A DNA stretch of 64,000 nt from Symbiodinium microadriaticum (GCA_001939145.1 LSRX01001227.1:1-64000), one strand, 5' to 3'; shown: positions 1-13,281, numbered from the stretch's first letter. The notes: generated from the sequence alone by a model not told the origin. Translations and numbers: made by a program.

Positions 1-767
1 GGCCCCGTTCTGGCACCGGCGCAGCGGCGCGCGGTGGCGGCATCTGTGGCGGCGCCTTCCTCTGCATCGGCGCATAGCCAGGAGTGGAAGCCATAGCGGC
101 GGGAGGAAGCTAAGAGAAAAGCTTTCGTCGCTCGAGAGGTGCTGCGACGGCGTTCGCCGTTCACGCATGTTACTGCACACACACGTGTGTTACACGACAG
201 GGTGGCCTGCGCTTTCGTAAGCGCTTCGATGGCCGGGGCCGCCATCTCCTAAGTGATCACTTGAGTGGATTGGGCTACCAGCAACATGCAAGCAGCTCTC
301 TCAGATCCACTCCCACATGACATCTTCTGATCACAGAGCTCTCAGTCCCATGGACCAGTCTAGTTGAGACAAGTCTCCCGACCAAGCCGGCAGAAGTTTG
401 CCCAAACCTATGCAAGAGTAGTTTGAAGGAGTGGCATTCAGGAACTTCAGGCACCCACAAGGCTAGACTGCTGTCCTGGCACGCTTGATCCTCAATGCTA
501 CGTCGCTACGTGCCTTCGGCGTGAAGAACTGGTTGACAGTGTGCGTGTTCGGGAAGGCCCCACATGCGCCACCGTGTGCCCAGTCATGACAGCATTCGCA
601 GCAAATGCCTGAAGGAGAATCTGTGACAAAAGCGCACAAACTGTGCCTTTATGCTCCTGCCTCCGAGTTCCGCCCTCTTCTGGGTGGGCGTGCTATCCGA
701 GCTGCCGGACGTCTGCGACGAAGTGTAGTCCTGTCAGAAATGTTTGAGAGTAGCTGACCTCGAGTCT

Positions 768-1376
768 TCAGCAAGATTCTGCTTTGCCACCGCGACCCTG
801 CACCGGAAAGGTATGAAGGACTGCAGGATTCGAAGCAGGATTTAGGCAGGACGTCTGGGACTGTGGCAGGCCACAAGTGTCTTTTAATTGAAGGTTGCGA
901 ATTATTTTCCCTGCAACTCCTGCCCAGCAGTCATAGGTGCGGAGAGCTCCAGATCTGCATGGGGTGGACAAAGATGGACCTTGGTGCCGCGATGTGCCAC
1001 GGGCAAAAGCCGTGCGTTGTTGGCCTCCCTTGTCGGAACAGGGTGTTGTTACAGTTGTGCGTGAATACGCCGCACAGAACCCAGTTCCAAGCCCCTCTGC
1101 AGAAGTCTTGCGTTGCACGAATCCAGAAGAGAAGTTCTGAGCCACATGAGTCACACCGAGCCAAAGCATCATAAACTGACTTTGGAGCCGGCGCTCGCAA
1201 ACAGCGCATTTTGTACGATGAGTCAAAACGACTCTCCAGGAGAATCGATCAAAAGCCGTTTGACAAGACTTTTCTGCCAGATGGCCATCTGGCGCGCTGC
1301 AGAAAGCACCGTCCTCTGCGAGGTCACCTCCTGCAAGTGTTAGCAGCAATGTAGCGAATACACCGACAAACTGCAC
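768..1376 (-). CDS. Putative secreted protein, first exon(s)
   Basis: A 202-codon frame opens with Met at 1376. Residues 1-20 (MQFVGVFATLLLTLAGGDLA) look like a signal peptide: hydrophobic core followed by small residues. The following part is rich in cysteine, as expected of an exported protein. The whole frame is unlikely to be one exon, because other minus frames are also open here and dinoflagellate-like genes in this window have exons of 30-200 bases; a splice site probably lies within the first 70 codons. No domain is recognised. It would be the last gene of the minus-strand array in this window. The start is chosen only on the signal peptide. Confidence 0.35.
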   Translation of the reverse strand: MQFVGVFATLLLTLAGGDLAEDGAFCSAPDGHLAEKSCQTAFDRFSWRVVLTHRTKCAVCERRLQSQFMMLWLGVTHVAQNFSSGFVQRKTSAEGLGTGFCAAYSRTTVTTPCSDKGGQQRTAFARGTSRHQGPSLSTPCRSGALRTYDCWAGVAGKIIRNLQLKDTCGLPQSQTSCLNPASNPAVLHTFPVQGRGGKAESC

Positions 1377-1764
1377 AGAGAATCACGTGCGTTTGGAGAT
1401 TGTACAAGACGTCCCAATTTAATGTCTAACTTGCAGAGGTCAGCAACAATCCCGTCTCCTCAGCCTGCACGAGGGGCTGGACTGCGACCCCGGTTGGGGG
1501 GTCCAGAAGGCGCATTCGGACGTGGAAGATCTCGCCGATCTCCTGGAACTTCACCCGCGCTCAGAAAGGTGAATTCACCGACCTTTTATCAACCTCCCGT
1601 ACAAGTTATAGTATCCTTAAAGTCTCAAATGCCCTCTGCAGCTACCAAATTGCCATTGCAGTCAGAGATTCTCGTTTCTCGCCCATCGCACCCGTGTAAA
1701 GGACACCTCACTCCAAGTGGTATTGTCAGGAGCGCAGGACGGGCGATGTCTGACTCAGCACGAA

Positions 1765-2157
1765 CAAGTTTCAGCCAACTGGCCGAGATGAAGGAAGTGT
1801 TCGCGGCCTTTGGCAAACTCGTCGATCACCTCTTCCAAGTCCCTCCTTGGATCCTGCGATGCTGCGAGATCGACCTCTAAAAACTTGGCCGAAGCTCTAC
1901 AGATCCCCAGCACGCATGACTTACCGAGCGGTCTCCTCAGCCAGGTAAAAGCTGCAGATTCGCTCCTCAGTTGAACTGCAAAGTTAATGCCCTACCTCCT
2001 CCCTCGTACCAAAAGCACCCCTTCGAAGACCCAGCCGATGGGCCAAAGCGAACTGCCGAAGGAATGCGGCTTCAGCGAATTCCACACAAGCTCGGATTCA
2101 CGCAGACAAGCAGCCTTTCGTGCCAGAGCTATCGCTGCGCGAAGATCGATCAGCTCC
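1765..2157 (-). CDS. Helical protein exons, unidentified
   Basis: Two minus-strand stretches read as charged, helix-forming protein although they contain no Met. At about 2157-2007 the frame gives ELIDLRAAIALARKAACLRE and continues with a Trp-rich part. At about 1878-1765 it gives EVDLAASQDPRRDLEEVIDE followed by an FAKG segment. The alternation of Leu/Ala with charged residues is typical of coding sequence, and the other frames are broken or basic nonsense. A GTAAGT donor-like site sits between them near 1935-1930. They may be the 3' exons of the membrane-protein gene upstream or a separate gene. No function can be given. Confidence 0.35.
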
Positions 2158-2499
2158 TAACTGTCATGGCACGCCGCAGGAAAATGAACAGCCTATCGCT
2201 GCGTGCGAGTAAGGCTCGCAAGCCGGGTCATCGCCCACGTCAAACGACAAGACCCAGCGGCGCCGGCGCCTCAGGAGTTGAACGAGTCCTCTCAAAGCGA
2301 AAACTTGAACATGCTTGAATCCGTGATTGTCGCAGCCCCAGCCCGCCGGTCCTAGATCTTCGACTGGGCCGCCATCCTCGGCCAGGATGTTGGCCGAAGC
2401 GTTGCAACGTGACACGACGCAACACACGAGCTTCCTTGCAAAGATTGCGGAAGACCGGACCTTCGCGTGGATGGGGACAAGTCGTGTCCTCTTAGCCAA

Positions 2500-5400
2500 G
2501 ACACCGTGAGATAGAGATACATGGGCGGATTCTCCATGCACTCGTGATGCATGAGGAACCTCGGTGCCGTGAGGACCACCGAAGCTGCGATTTCACGCTG
2601 CAGAGTGGATTGAGGTATATTGAGGTATATTGAGGTCCTGGCATGTGGATTTGACGGATTACCGGAGATGCAAGGAGCCACGCGAAGCATCGCACGTGGC
2701 CGAAGAAGCTGAGGCCGCCTATCAGAAAGCGGTGAAGTTCTTCCGTGCTCAAAGGCCTGCTGCTGTGCGAGGCACGTCTGAAGGTTGTAAAGAGTAGCAT
2801 AAGCATCCGGTGGCACAGAAAAGCCCTTGCTGTCTCCGGCTTGCAAGTCCTGTCAGCCCTCAACCAACCCTTTCCCAACACCAACCTATGAAAACGCCGA
2901 TGAAGGCAGATGCGAGGAATCTGAAGATCCAGAAAGGTGTGCACGCTTCCTTGGCAGGAATGCCCCAACAGTTGTCTTGCCGCAAAATCAATCTGGATAA
3001 ACCTGCCTGCCAAGCATAGCCAAGCGACGACCTCATTCTGGCCAACGCGGTAGGATGAATTCAGGTTGAAGATCAAGCAGAACAAGTAGATACACGACAG
3101 CGTCAAGATCTCCGGAAGCCTGTCCACAAACCATCACAGCAAAGGAATACAAAGCTCGCGTCAGGGTCCTAGCTGTGAAGCCCACCTGTCGATCAGGCTG
3201 GCCAAGTGCGGCTGCTCTAAGAGCGATGGGTATCCTTGGGAGTCGGTGTTGCCTCCTCTAGTCCAACACCCAAGTTCGTGGCGACGAACAACTTCCCACA
3301 CTAATCCAAGCTTGCTCAGCGTTAGCGCGACGAAGCTCAAGCACGGGGGTGCCCCGTCGAGGCCAAATTCGACAACTGTTGCCGGGCGGCGCTTTGATAA
3401 ACTGTGCCAGTTTTGGCCCATGTCAAACCGGAGCCAGTCACCTTGGGTGAGGTTGAGCATCGCCATCCTGAGCCGGAAGTTGCACTTGCCGAGAAGCGCT
3501 TCGGGGTGCCATGGAAAAGCTGCGGACGAGCAGCAGGATTCGCGTGTGCCATTTGTTTATTTGTGTCAACCTCGAAGTCTTTAGCGGGAGCTGCACGCAT
3601 CTTGATCTCTTTCTGAGCCACCGGCACGAATCCATCCTCAGCTGATCCCAGCCGCTACCAGTACCAGTAGGATGACGAGACTGTGCTATCACCCTTGCAC
3701 ATGCTACTGCACATGCTTGGCTCGTCGTCGCGTAGCAACACGGACAATCAAACAGACGAGTCTCAATGGCCGCGCAGCTCAAGGTCATGCACTTCGACAG
3801 AGTCATCCATTGCGGGCTTCGAAGGTACTTTGTCCTGGTCGGTCTTGGACGCACAACGCATCAGAGCTGCAAAGATCTTGCAACACACCCGAAGAGCGCG
3901 GCACTCCTTTCGCATCCCATCGCATGCTGCGATAACGACTCGGATGACATGTACTGGGAAGGCAAAACACAAGATCATGCCACTGGAGCGTCGCTCAGTG
4001 ATACTTCGAATTGCTCCAGAAGAACATATTCTGCAAGTGAATGGCAAAAAGGCAATGAGGCTCTTCATCTTGAGGTCGTTGGTATTCATTGAGTGTCGCA
4101 CCTCGATGACAGCCCAAGACATGCGTTCAGCATACGAAATAAAAGGCTTGGCGGTTTACCGCCTGCCATCGGGGTGACAGGCAAGTGTTGCACAAATTAA
4201 TTGCATTTGTCCTCCAAGGCGCCAAACAACAGTATCGGAGACCATGGGCATTTGGCCACCTGTGGCAGAAGCAAAGGATGTTAGAGCAGTTGGGCTTAAA
4301 TAAGGCTCGGCAAGTGACTGGCAGCCCTGGCAGTCACTCATCGACAAGCGATGCCGTCGCACTCATCACACCCTTTCCCTCGAACACACAGACACACAGA
4401 GACAGACAGAGGCAGACAGAGACAGACTAGGCGGCCTTCTGGGTGGGAACATCTTTGCCACCACAATAGAAGGCACGCTGCAGAGACCTCTGCAAAAGAG
4501 CAGCCGCTTTACTGTACCGGCTGCGAAAATCGCCATCTCGCGTGATGAGGTGCGATGGTCTCACCGTGCCGGACTCAGCCCAGAACACACGAAAATAGAT
4601 GTGGACGAAGCGGTGAAAGAAGTTGAAGCCGGGCAAGGCTACCTCATTGGAATCATTCGTCCTCCATACAAGCCAAGTCTCTATTCTGTGCCACGACCGG
4701 AAAGGGTGAAAGGCAAGACACAATCGCCAAAGTCAGGAAAAGGCCCGTGAAGCAATTCCAGGCTTTGTCAGAATATTGCCCGAAGATTTCCGTCCCGAAG
4801 AGCGGCGTGAACAGAGGCTGCAAGCAGGTGGATTTGTACAAGACACTCAGCACATGAAAGTCAACCCAATTCGGCACAAAGCAGACCGCCTGGTGCGTTA
4901 CAGGTCCGAAGATACGCCACTGGAGCAGAAATGTTGTTGGCCAGATAAACCAGAGAGGCAGCAGCACAACCAGGAAGACCTGAGAAAGTCACTCTAAGCT
5001 ACAAGAAGAATGGATCGTCGGAGCTTTCGATCCAAGCGGCACGCAGGACACCACCCCAACCCAGCGCTTTGAAGCTCAAGGCCACGAGGCCGAAGAGCAC
5101 CGTAATGAGGAAGAACAGCAAGATAAAAGGCACACGCCTTTCCTGCAAAGCTGCAAACATTCCTTCAAAGAATTGGATTGCACCTGCTCTGCTTTTGACG
5201 AACTTTCACAAGGCTTTAGCAAGAATGCCAGTTCATGGCTGGCAGTCGGTGCACGCATGGCTCATGTGTGACCGGGGCCTCACCGAAATTTGGATCACCT
5301 GTCCCACATGCAGAATTGCAAGCTGCATCAAGTGGCTACTGGCCCGCTACACATGGCTAGATGCAATGAAGCCGGCCTTCAACTGCGCTGGAGTTGAAAT

Positions 5401-8400
5401 AGAAAGGTAACACTTCCTGCAACTGCAGTGCAGGTGAATGCAATCAGTTTCGTCGGTACTCCCCACTGACTGCGGATTAACGACACTTCGATGACACTAC
5501 GAAACCAGCTTGCGGCTGCCCAAAGCCACGGAAACATGCTACCAGCACCCTGAAACTCCTCGATGCGCTCTATCGTGTCGAGTCTGAAATCATGGAGATC
5601 TCAGCTGCGCAGAGACATCTGGAAGGGGGTTACCTTCACTACAGTCTCTACTAGCAAAAAGCCGAAGTCTGACGAGAGGCGCTGCTGCCCTGGCCAGTGT
5701 GCAGCTTTCGGCCACACGCCAGAACACAGGCCATCTGCACAGGAAAACAGACATGGAAGCGATCCCGATCACGAGACGGATGACAACGGTCCAGAAAAGC
5801 ACGCGCTTGAGTTCAAGAATAGTGCTGGCCGTGCTGGAGTCACTGCAGTAACACGGACTGAAATCATTCGCAGTGTTTGGAAGGACATCTGCTTCAAGTG
5901 GACCGCTTGGCGCTGTGCTTCAAGGATGCCAAGGTCTTGCAAACGATGTTGGCAAGCCAGACAACTGAAGCAAAATCTACCGACAAGCGGCACACGTTTG
6001 ACAAGCTTCTGTCGTAAGTCCACGTCCAGCAGTTTCTCTCTCGAAGTTCCCTTAAACAGCTTTCTCTCATGCCACAAGACAGAACTGCAAAGGCTGCAGA
6101 ACGCCGGTGTCCATGGCCTCCTTGTGTTCTGTTGACTTGTCTCCAGTAATCCAGGCAAACATTTGCGCCGTCCGAGGCCCGTAGCCTCACGAAGCGTCCC
6201 ACGGCAACTGCACGGCTACGCCAAAGACAGAACGAACAGTGTAGGACGTAGGAAGCTTTCACACTCATTAACTCCCATTCCACTCCCATCACCGATGCTG
6301 GCATGGCGAGGGGCTCGCCATAGTCCCACCACTCCTCGAAGAATCTGGGGCATCACTACCGGTGACTGGCCGACCGCCAGAATCTGTAGAAAAAGCCGTC
6401 TTGTGGCGGAGTTGGCGGCCAAGTGTCAGCTGTGTAGACCAACAAGACGGTGGCCAGAATCAGCAACAGCATGACCTTGCGGATTGACCCTGAGGTAGGC
6501 TTCTGCAACTTTGCATAAACAAGGATGTGTGAAGTAGCGTTGATAGAAACTTAGAAGTTGCTCAGCATCCTGAGATGTCAATCAACTGAGCCAATGACCA
6601 GCCATCGACTGCTGAGGTTGACGCACGATCGCCAGTAAAGGTATCTCCTGTTGATTTCGGAAGTCTCGGAACGCTACGGCAGAGTGCAAGACAAATGCCA
6701 CGATAGTCTGATCACATCTCATGTGGTCTACCTGCAACTGTTCTTGTTCTTGAGGCCTTGCAAAGCCCTTGCCTTGTCGGCCGCCGCCCCTCTAAATGGG
6801 TGCACTTGTAGACGAATGCCTGGAGTCCAGGAACATGTAATGGCACTCACAATTTTACCCGTGGTCTCTCATTGTCTCTCATCTCAAAGAGCAGACTTAG
6901 AATTTATTGGGCCTAGGAGACTCCTCCCAGTCTCCCGCTTGTAACGCGAGCAAGCTGCGAGCACCACCAGTGCCAGGACGAAGCAGCCGATCACATAGCC
7001 ACTCACGGCCCTCCAGTGACAAATCCAAGGTTGAAACAAAGGCCGTGGGCCGTGGGCAAATTTGCTTCAGCACCCGACCCGGAGAGCTGGATCAGGTCCG
7101 CTACCGAACACTTTCTTTTGGTGCTCGGCGGGATGCAGAAGCAGTGTCCTCGATGTCAGACCCGACACCCAAACCACATCCATGCATCGGGAACAGTTGC
7201 ACTTTCTGAGCCCGCAACGCAGCGTTCCACCCCAGTACGCCTGGAACTACGGCCAAGAGCTGTCTGCACTTTCAAGCGTTGCGGCCCCAGCCTCTATGAG
7301 CAAAGAGACGGGCACTACATAAAAGACCTGTGCTCCAGCAGAATGGAGGCTTGAGAAGAGCCCACCAGTCAGGAGTTCTTCTAGATGTAGTGTTGAAAAG
7401 CAAGCACGGCAACTAGGACTGCGCTGATTGTTTCATTCTCGCGATGAAAAACTCGAGCTGGTCGCCCGTCGGCATCGCGCTTGTTGCCACTCACTACTTG
7501 AAATGCCATGCCGTATGCCCGTTTATCCCGTTTTGACCGTGCACAACCCCCCTCCCCCCCTCCGCGCCCCGCGCCACCTGTACGCCTGGAGCGCAAGGAT
7601 ATCAGAACGAAGGGTTGTCGGAGAGACACCAACACCTGGTGCCTGATGTCGTGTGACACGGACGACGTACACCCCACCGGTTTCACAATTAGAGTATAAT
7701 TAAAGCAGTCTTTCTGCGGCCGGAGCAGCACAAAAGATCACTGGAGCAGCGACGAGAACTCCCAGCACGACCAGGGCCATGAGTGGTAGGTCCAGGATTC
7801 TGGGAACTGAAGACGAGTCATCTTCCGGTGCCTAGTGCAGGATGCAGGAGACATCCTTCACTGCCCCAGTTTACTGCACACGCTTGGGCGCGCACCTTCC
7901 AAAGATTGTTGAAAGATACCAGGTAGCCTGCATTTCGCTGGCTGCGCTCGATGAACTCCGCGACAACCTCCTGGTTTTGCATCTTGCGAGGTATGCAGGA
8001 TGGAGACTTCCTCAAGTCTTAGTCTTTGACCTTCGGCCGAGTTGCTCTGTACCAGGTATCAGTTGCCGCGGCATCCTTGCCATCCTCGGGCTGCCGGCCC
8101 ACCAGGAAAGAGGCGAAGCCGGAAGCCGCGATGGAGCCTCCAGGCAGACGGGCTATGGTCGGCTTCTGGCGCTGGGGCTCCGTTACCGACTGCAGCGTCT
8201 TGGAGATGCAGTTGGATGATCACAAGACACGTGTCCTGCCTCCCGACACAGAGGACAGGTGCGTTACGTGCCGTAGACGGCCTACCTGAAAAGGGCGATT
8301 GCTTCGCGAACTTGCCTACACGGAACAACATACACAAGCCAAGTGGCAAGATACAACAGAACATGAACCTACTGCATTGCGAAAAGCCTCGGCGAGCGCC

Positions 8401-9551
8401 CACAGCGCCCCGGTGCAGAAGGCCCCTGACGAAGGAGACTTCGCCGATTTCGCGACATACACGTGGAGAGAGCTACGAACCCAAGTCTAAGTCTAAGTCG
8501 GTGACCTGAGCGTACGCCACCACCACCGAAGGCCACGGCAAAGTCCTGGCACTGCGAGTAGAACTGAAGCGAGAAATGCACATGGCCAATCGTGGCCATG
8601 TGCAGCGAGCTGGTACGAGTATCTTGCCAGGTCTCCTCAAGGCCGCGTTCCCGCTCCGAAGACAGAATCTGCCCTGCACCTGCATGGGCTCTTGGGAAGC
8701 CGAACATGTCGCAGAAAGTCTGTCAATCACCTGGAACTCCACGCTCTCGCCGTGGCCGTAGCACTTCCTGCCGGGTGCGGCTTCGAGATGTTTCGGCTCC
8801 TCACTCCCAGAAATGCACAAGCCTCCTCCTGTTCCAGAACATCCGTCTCTTCCAGGCAACGGCCCTGGATGCCTGGTGAAGAGTCTTCCAAGTCCTCCGA
8901 AGGGAATTGGCTCCAGAATGGTCCAGTCTTCCGTGAGCACAAATAGCCGAGTGCGCTCCTCTTCATCTGTCGTTTCGCTCAGCATGTTGACGCCGGAGCG
9001 TGAGGCTGGAAGACGCAAGGGCTGCAGATTCGCTGGTCGGCTAGGCATGTACCATTTTTAACAAATTTTTGCAATTCTCTAGTAACTCTATAGGCTGACG
9101 CAGCGTAGGTAATGAATTAGAGCGCTGTGTGCTTACTTGCAGGCCTGGCTCAAATGCTGCGGCATATTTCCTAGGATCAACCTGACAGGCAATCTGCTCC
9201 AGTCCAGCACAGAAAGGCATTCGCCATGCTTATCGATTCAGGCTTCGAGCAAGCTGCTAATATTTGCTAACTTCCAACAAAGGATCTCCACCCAGCACTT
9301 GTACCACAAGGGGCCGTGGCCAAGTGACCGCGGAGCCACGCGGGGATATGGCCCTCGACACGCAGACCATCCACCTGGCACGACTTTGCATATGTGTTCG
9401 ATCTCTTTCCTTTCGCGTGTATCGGCGGACGGGATGGGCTGCAACGACCCCCGTCTAAACTTCTGTAGCAATTCATGAAGGGAATTTCCCCACCTCCAGC
9501 TCCTCCTCAGCAGACTGCAGCCAGTTCTTGAAGTCGATGCCCACCTGATAC
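2500..9551 (-). CDS. Polytopic membrane protein, many exons
   Basis: A series of short minus-strand exons. Soluble N-terminal part: 9551-9494 (IDFKNWLQSAEEELE), 9048-8873 (ends LGRLFT, GC donor), 8767-8731 (KCYGHGESVEFQ, GT donor), 8668-8506 (HFSLQFYSQCQDFAVAFGGGG, GT donor); 9048-8873, 8767-8731 and 8668-8506 join in frame. Next come about 8225-8027 (QKPTIARLPGGSIAASGF) and 7985-7895 (NQEVVAEFIERSQRNAGYLV). Then separate exons each carry a hydrophobic segment: 7788-7735 (LMALVVLGVLVAAPVIF), 7430-7383 (AVLVAVLAF), 7015-6925 (VIGCFVLALVVLAACSRYKR), 6490-6375 (VMLLLILATVLLVYTADTWP), 5830-5650 (VLFWTVVIRLVIGIASMSVF), 5172-4995 (VPFILLFFLITVLFGLVALS), 4975-4900 (LVVLLLPLWFIWPTTFLLQW) and about 3045-2860. 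The result would be a soluble domain followed by at least seven membrane spans. Channel or transporter is possible but no signature motif was recognised. It could be two adjacent genes, and the true start may lie above 9551. Confidence 0.5.
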
Positions 9552-9694
9552 CTGCTCACGCTCTACTTGCCTGTACTTCGTCCTGCGCCGGAGGCGCAAC
9601 GGAGCCAGAGCCTTCACTTCCAGGAACCTCTCAGGTCTCCCATTGTTTCAGCCAAGGCACGTGCCCTGTGGGCCTGCGGAAGGATCGATACTTG

Positions 9695-10004
9695 TCACCT
9701 GGGCGGTGACCGTCGGTGACCGTCTCGGCCGAACCGGCCCCCTGTGGCAACCCAAGCCCGGCACCAGCTTCTCAGTGACTGCGGACCTGACCGACATATT
9801 TCACACGGACTGCTTCCAATGAATCTCCCGTTGAAGCTGCCTGCTAGTCTTCGGCTGGCGGGCAGCCTCACTTCGCTCACCAACTGCTCGGCGGCCAAGC
9901 CTCCGCAACATGTACCGGCCACAGGGCAAGTGCACAAGGCTAGCACGCGGCCTGCTTTGGCGCCGGTTGGCGGCCACCGCCGTCGCAGCAGCCGCAACAC
10001 CCAA
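9695..10004 (-). CDS. Coding-like stretch upstream of membrane gene
   Basis: The minus strand is open for about 100 codons in two frames, with one frame giving LAAEQLVSEVRLPASRRLAG and then a Ser/Arg-rich part. It lies just upstream of the first credible exon of the membrane-protein gene and could be its 5' exon, but GC-rich sequence keeps several frames open by chance. No domain is seen. Confidence 0.2.
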
Positions 10005-10109
10005 GGCCGGAGCCCAGTTCGCGGAATTGGAAGCCGCGCCTGCGTGGGGGCGGCAATGTGCCTTGAACCGAGCTGTGCCTTTTAAGTGTGCCTTTTCTCA
10101 CTGACGTGC

Positions 10110-11110
10110 CAATCCAATGCCCCGTTTCTTTCAGAGGCTGATCACACACCTTCTCCCGCTCTCGCTCTATCTCTCTCCGGGGCCACATCTTCATAACGCT
10201 GTCAAAATGAATAAATTCCAACAGTGGGACTATGAAGTTGCGACTCCAAGAGAGGCGTTTGTACACGCGCGTGTTGTTTTGACCTAGGCATTGGGTTGAA
10301 GAGAAACTGTAAGGTGACAAAATGGTGCTCTTGTCTGTAAGCTTGAGATGCATGGCCTCTAAACAACACGCGTTCTTACAGGACCTGGGTCGAAAGGCAA
10401 TCTGCGAACTTTGCCAGAGCCCGAAGAATTAACTGCATTCTCATTGCACTGCCCTGGAATAGGTGCCGTGCATCTGTGGAGGATCCGACCCCTCTGGTGA
10501 CAATGTTGCTTGAGGTTTGTAGTTTTCTGAAGCCGCTCGGATGGCAGCTTGCGCACTCCAATCGCCCAGCGCCTCGAAGTCGGACGCAAAAGCTCACAAC
10601 GAAGAGTTCTCTCTGATGCCGCACGAAACATAGCAAGGCGACAGAAGAGAACAAAACGAGATATGAAAAGAGACGACGAATGAAGAGGGAGAATTGTCTT
10701 GACATGCACGAACCTGATTGCATTTACCACTTCAAACACTGAAATCCAAGAGCGGTCTTAAGGTGAACTGCAACTGTTCCGACAGGCGGGACAATCGCAA
10801 ACCTTCTCAGTAGCATGTGCTGCCTTCGTGTTGGAGAAAGACACATGAGAGGCTTTGTACAGACATCGATTCGGAACTGAGGGATCAGCCCAGATCAGCA
10901 GCCCACCGACCATGCAGCCAGAACCGACAATTTGTGCCGTCCTCTCCAGCTGGCGCAGGCCCTGACAGAAGCTTACAATTAATTTGGGCCATCAAAGGAG
11001 GCAAGGCCGGCAGGCCTCCTGTGGTGAAGACTTGTTGTCCTGTGTAAGCGGACGATCAAGTCAGCCCGCATCCAAGCCAGTGTGTTTGTGCAACTTTGCT
11101 GTACATGCGA
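10110..11110. other. No gene recognised
   Basis: About 1 kb with short open frames only on both strands. No splice-linked exon chain, RNA gene or repeat was found here. It may contain the upstream region of the membrane-protein gene, which is read leftwards. Confidence 0.4.
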
Positions 11111-11124
11111 CAAACCTGAGCAGG

Positions 11125-12430
11125 GGCATTTGCGCGTTTTTGCTCCGGGCCCAGACCTTCTTGAGCCTGGAGTTCTCTGATTGTGTGTCTCTTCTTTTTC
11201 CAATCATGTATCTACACAGGAGCATTTGAGCATGCTTTCTCCAGGCCCAGACCTTCTTGAGCCTTGAGTCCTCTGATTGCGCGTTTCTTCTTTCCAGTCA
11301 TATATCTACACCGTTGTGTGTCGGAGAGCAAGGGACCCTGGGCAAACTGGATGGCCTGGGCCAACGAGACCCATCCAGTTTTGCCGTGAAAACCGTACCT
11401 GCAATCTGCAAGTGTTTTGCCAGTTTTGCTACGTAACATGAGTGCATATGCAGACGTGCACCCCTAATTAACGACCTGATGGTCGTCGTCCACATCAAGC
11501 TTGGGTCTCGCAGTACCAGCCAGTCATGTATCTACATGGTTGTGTACGGTCGGAGCTCCCTCACGAGGGCCCGCCGTTTTCGGCGAAATATGCCGGCACA
11601 TGCACATGGGCGCTCTTGTGTTAAGAGGTCTGGAAATCACTTAGGATTTGACAACATGTTCAAATGGAAATTAATCAAGTGGAAATCAACAATCATGCTC
11701 GAAAATCAGCTCTTTGGACACTGCTAATGACCACTTCTGGTTTCGCCCTAAACCTCCTAACTTCATTTTCATCCGCTCCTTTTCTCGTTCATTGTTTTCT
11801 TGCGTCCATCGGTAGTTGTTTCACTTTCCCAGTCACTTCATCTGGCCTGTCTCGGGAGCATCTTCTTCTTCTCTGCCTTCCAATCATTGACGACGACGAC
11901 CACGACGACCATGACCGCTGCACTGCGTATTGGTCGAAAACCTGAGTCCTTGATTTCGCTCTGGAGTAGCCTCAGAGAGACTGTGAAGTCGCATTTGTGC
12001 ATTTTTTCTTCAGGCCCAGACCTTCTTGGGCCTGGAGTCCTCTGATTGCGCGTTTCTTCTTTAGGCCCAGACCTGAATTGAACCACGCTCTGACGTGGCA
12101 TGAAACTTCCGGTCACACCCTACACCTTTGAGCCCTAAACCCCTCTTTCACTTTCATCAGGTTCTCTTTTCGCTCATTGTTTTCATGCGTCCATCTGTAG
12201 TTGTTTCACTTTCCCAGTCACCTCATCGGGCCTGTCTCTGGAGCGTCTCCTTTTCGCTGTCATTCAATCATTGGACGACGACGACGACCACGCATCCAGC
12301 TTTGCCGTGAAAACCGTACCTGCAATCTGCAGGTGTTTTGCCAGTTGTGCTACTTGGCATGAGAACGACCGGATGGTCGTCGTCCACATCACGCTTGGGT
12401 CTCGCAGTACCAGCCAGTCATGTATCTACA
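11125..12430. repeat. Nested duplicated repeat block
   Basis: Three related modules recur. Module 1, about 90 bp with the core 'ggcccagaccttcttgagcc', starts near 11150, 11245 and 12013. Module 2, with 'ttgccgtgaaaaccgtacct', is at 11381-11540 and again at 12301-12432; both copies end in 'ccagtcatgtatctacatg'. Module 3, with 'gtagttgtttcactttccca', is at 11740-11910 and 12120-12290 and ends in a GACGAC run. The copies differ by scattered substitutions and small indels, so this is an old segmental duplication. The second copy of module 2 runs straight into the 8-bp microsatellite. Confidence 0.75.
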
Positions 12431-13182
12431 TGTGTGTCTGTGTGTCTGTGTGTCTGTGTGTCTGTGTGTCTGTGTGTCTGTGTGTCTGTGTGTCTGTGTG
12501 TCTGTGTGTCTGTGTGTCTGTGTGTCTGTGTGTCTGTGTGTCTGTGTGTCTGTGTGTCTGTGTGTCTGTGTGTCTGTGTGTCTGTGTGTCTGTGTGTCTG
12601 TGTGTCTGTGTGTCTGTGTGTCTGTGTGTCTGTGTGTCTGTGTGTCTGTGTGTCTGTGTGTCTGTGTGTCTGTGTGTCTGTGTGTCTGTGTGTCTGTGTG
12701 TCTGTGTGTCTGTGTGTCTGTGTGTCTGTGTGTCTGTGTGTCTGTGTGTCTGTGTGTCTGTGTGTCTGTGTGTCTGTGTGTCTGTGTGTCTGTGTGTCTG
12801 TGTGTCTGTGTGTCTGTGTGTCTGTGTGTCTGTGTGTCTGTGTGTCTGTGTGTCTGTGTGTCTGTGTGTCTGTGTGTCTGTGTGTCTGTGTGTCTGTGTG
12901 TCTGTGTGTCTGTGTGTCTGTGTGTCTGTGTGTCTGTGTGTCTGTGTGTCTGTGTGTCTGTGTGTCTGTGTGTCTGTGTGTCTGTGTGTCTGTGTGTCTG
13001 TGTGTCTGTGTGTCTGTGTGTCTGTGTGTCTGTGTGTCTGTGTGTCTGTGTGTCTGTGTGTCTGTGTGTCTGTGTGTCTGTGTGTCTGTGTGTCTGTGTG
13101 TCTGTGTGTCTGTGTGTCTGTGTGTCTGTGTGTCTGTGTGTCTGTGTGTCTGTGTGTCTGTGTGTCTGTGTGTCTGTGTGTC
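12428..13182. repeat. (TGTGTGTC)n microsatellite, ~94 units
   Basis: An essentially perfect array of the 8-bp unit tgtgtctg over about 755 bp, ending at the N at 13183. It begins where module 2 of the duplicated block ends. Because 8 is not a multiple of 3 and the unit has no stop codon, all plus frames stay open and give Cys/Val/Ser/Leu repeats; these are not genes. Perfect units and the N suggest the true length is unresolved. Confidence 0.95.
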
Positions 13183-13183
13183 N

Positions 13184-13191
13184 CTGCCTGC

Positions 13192-13271
<80 letters not shown>

Positions 13272-13281
13272 GTCTGTCTGT
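13184..13281. repeat. (GGCT)n and (GTCT)n microsatellites
   Basis: Directly after the N come about ten GGCT units followed by about twelve GTCT units. The unit differs from the preceding 8-bp array, consistent with a join between two arrays that may not be adjacent in the genome. Confidence 0.9.
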
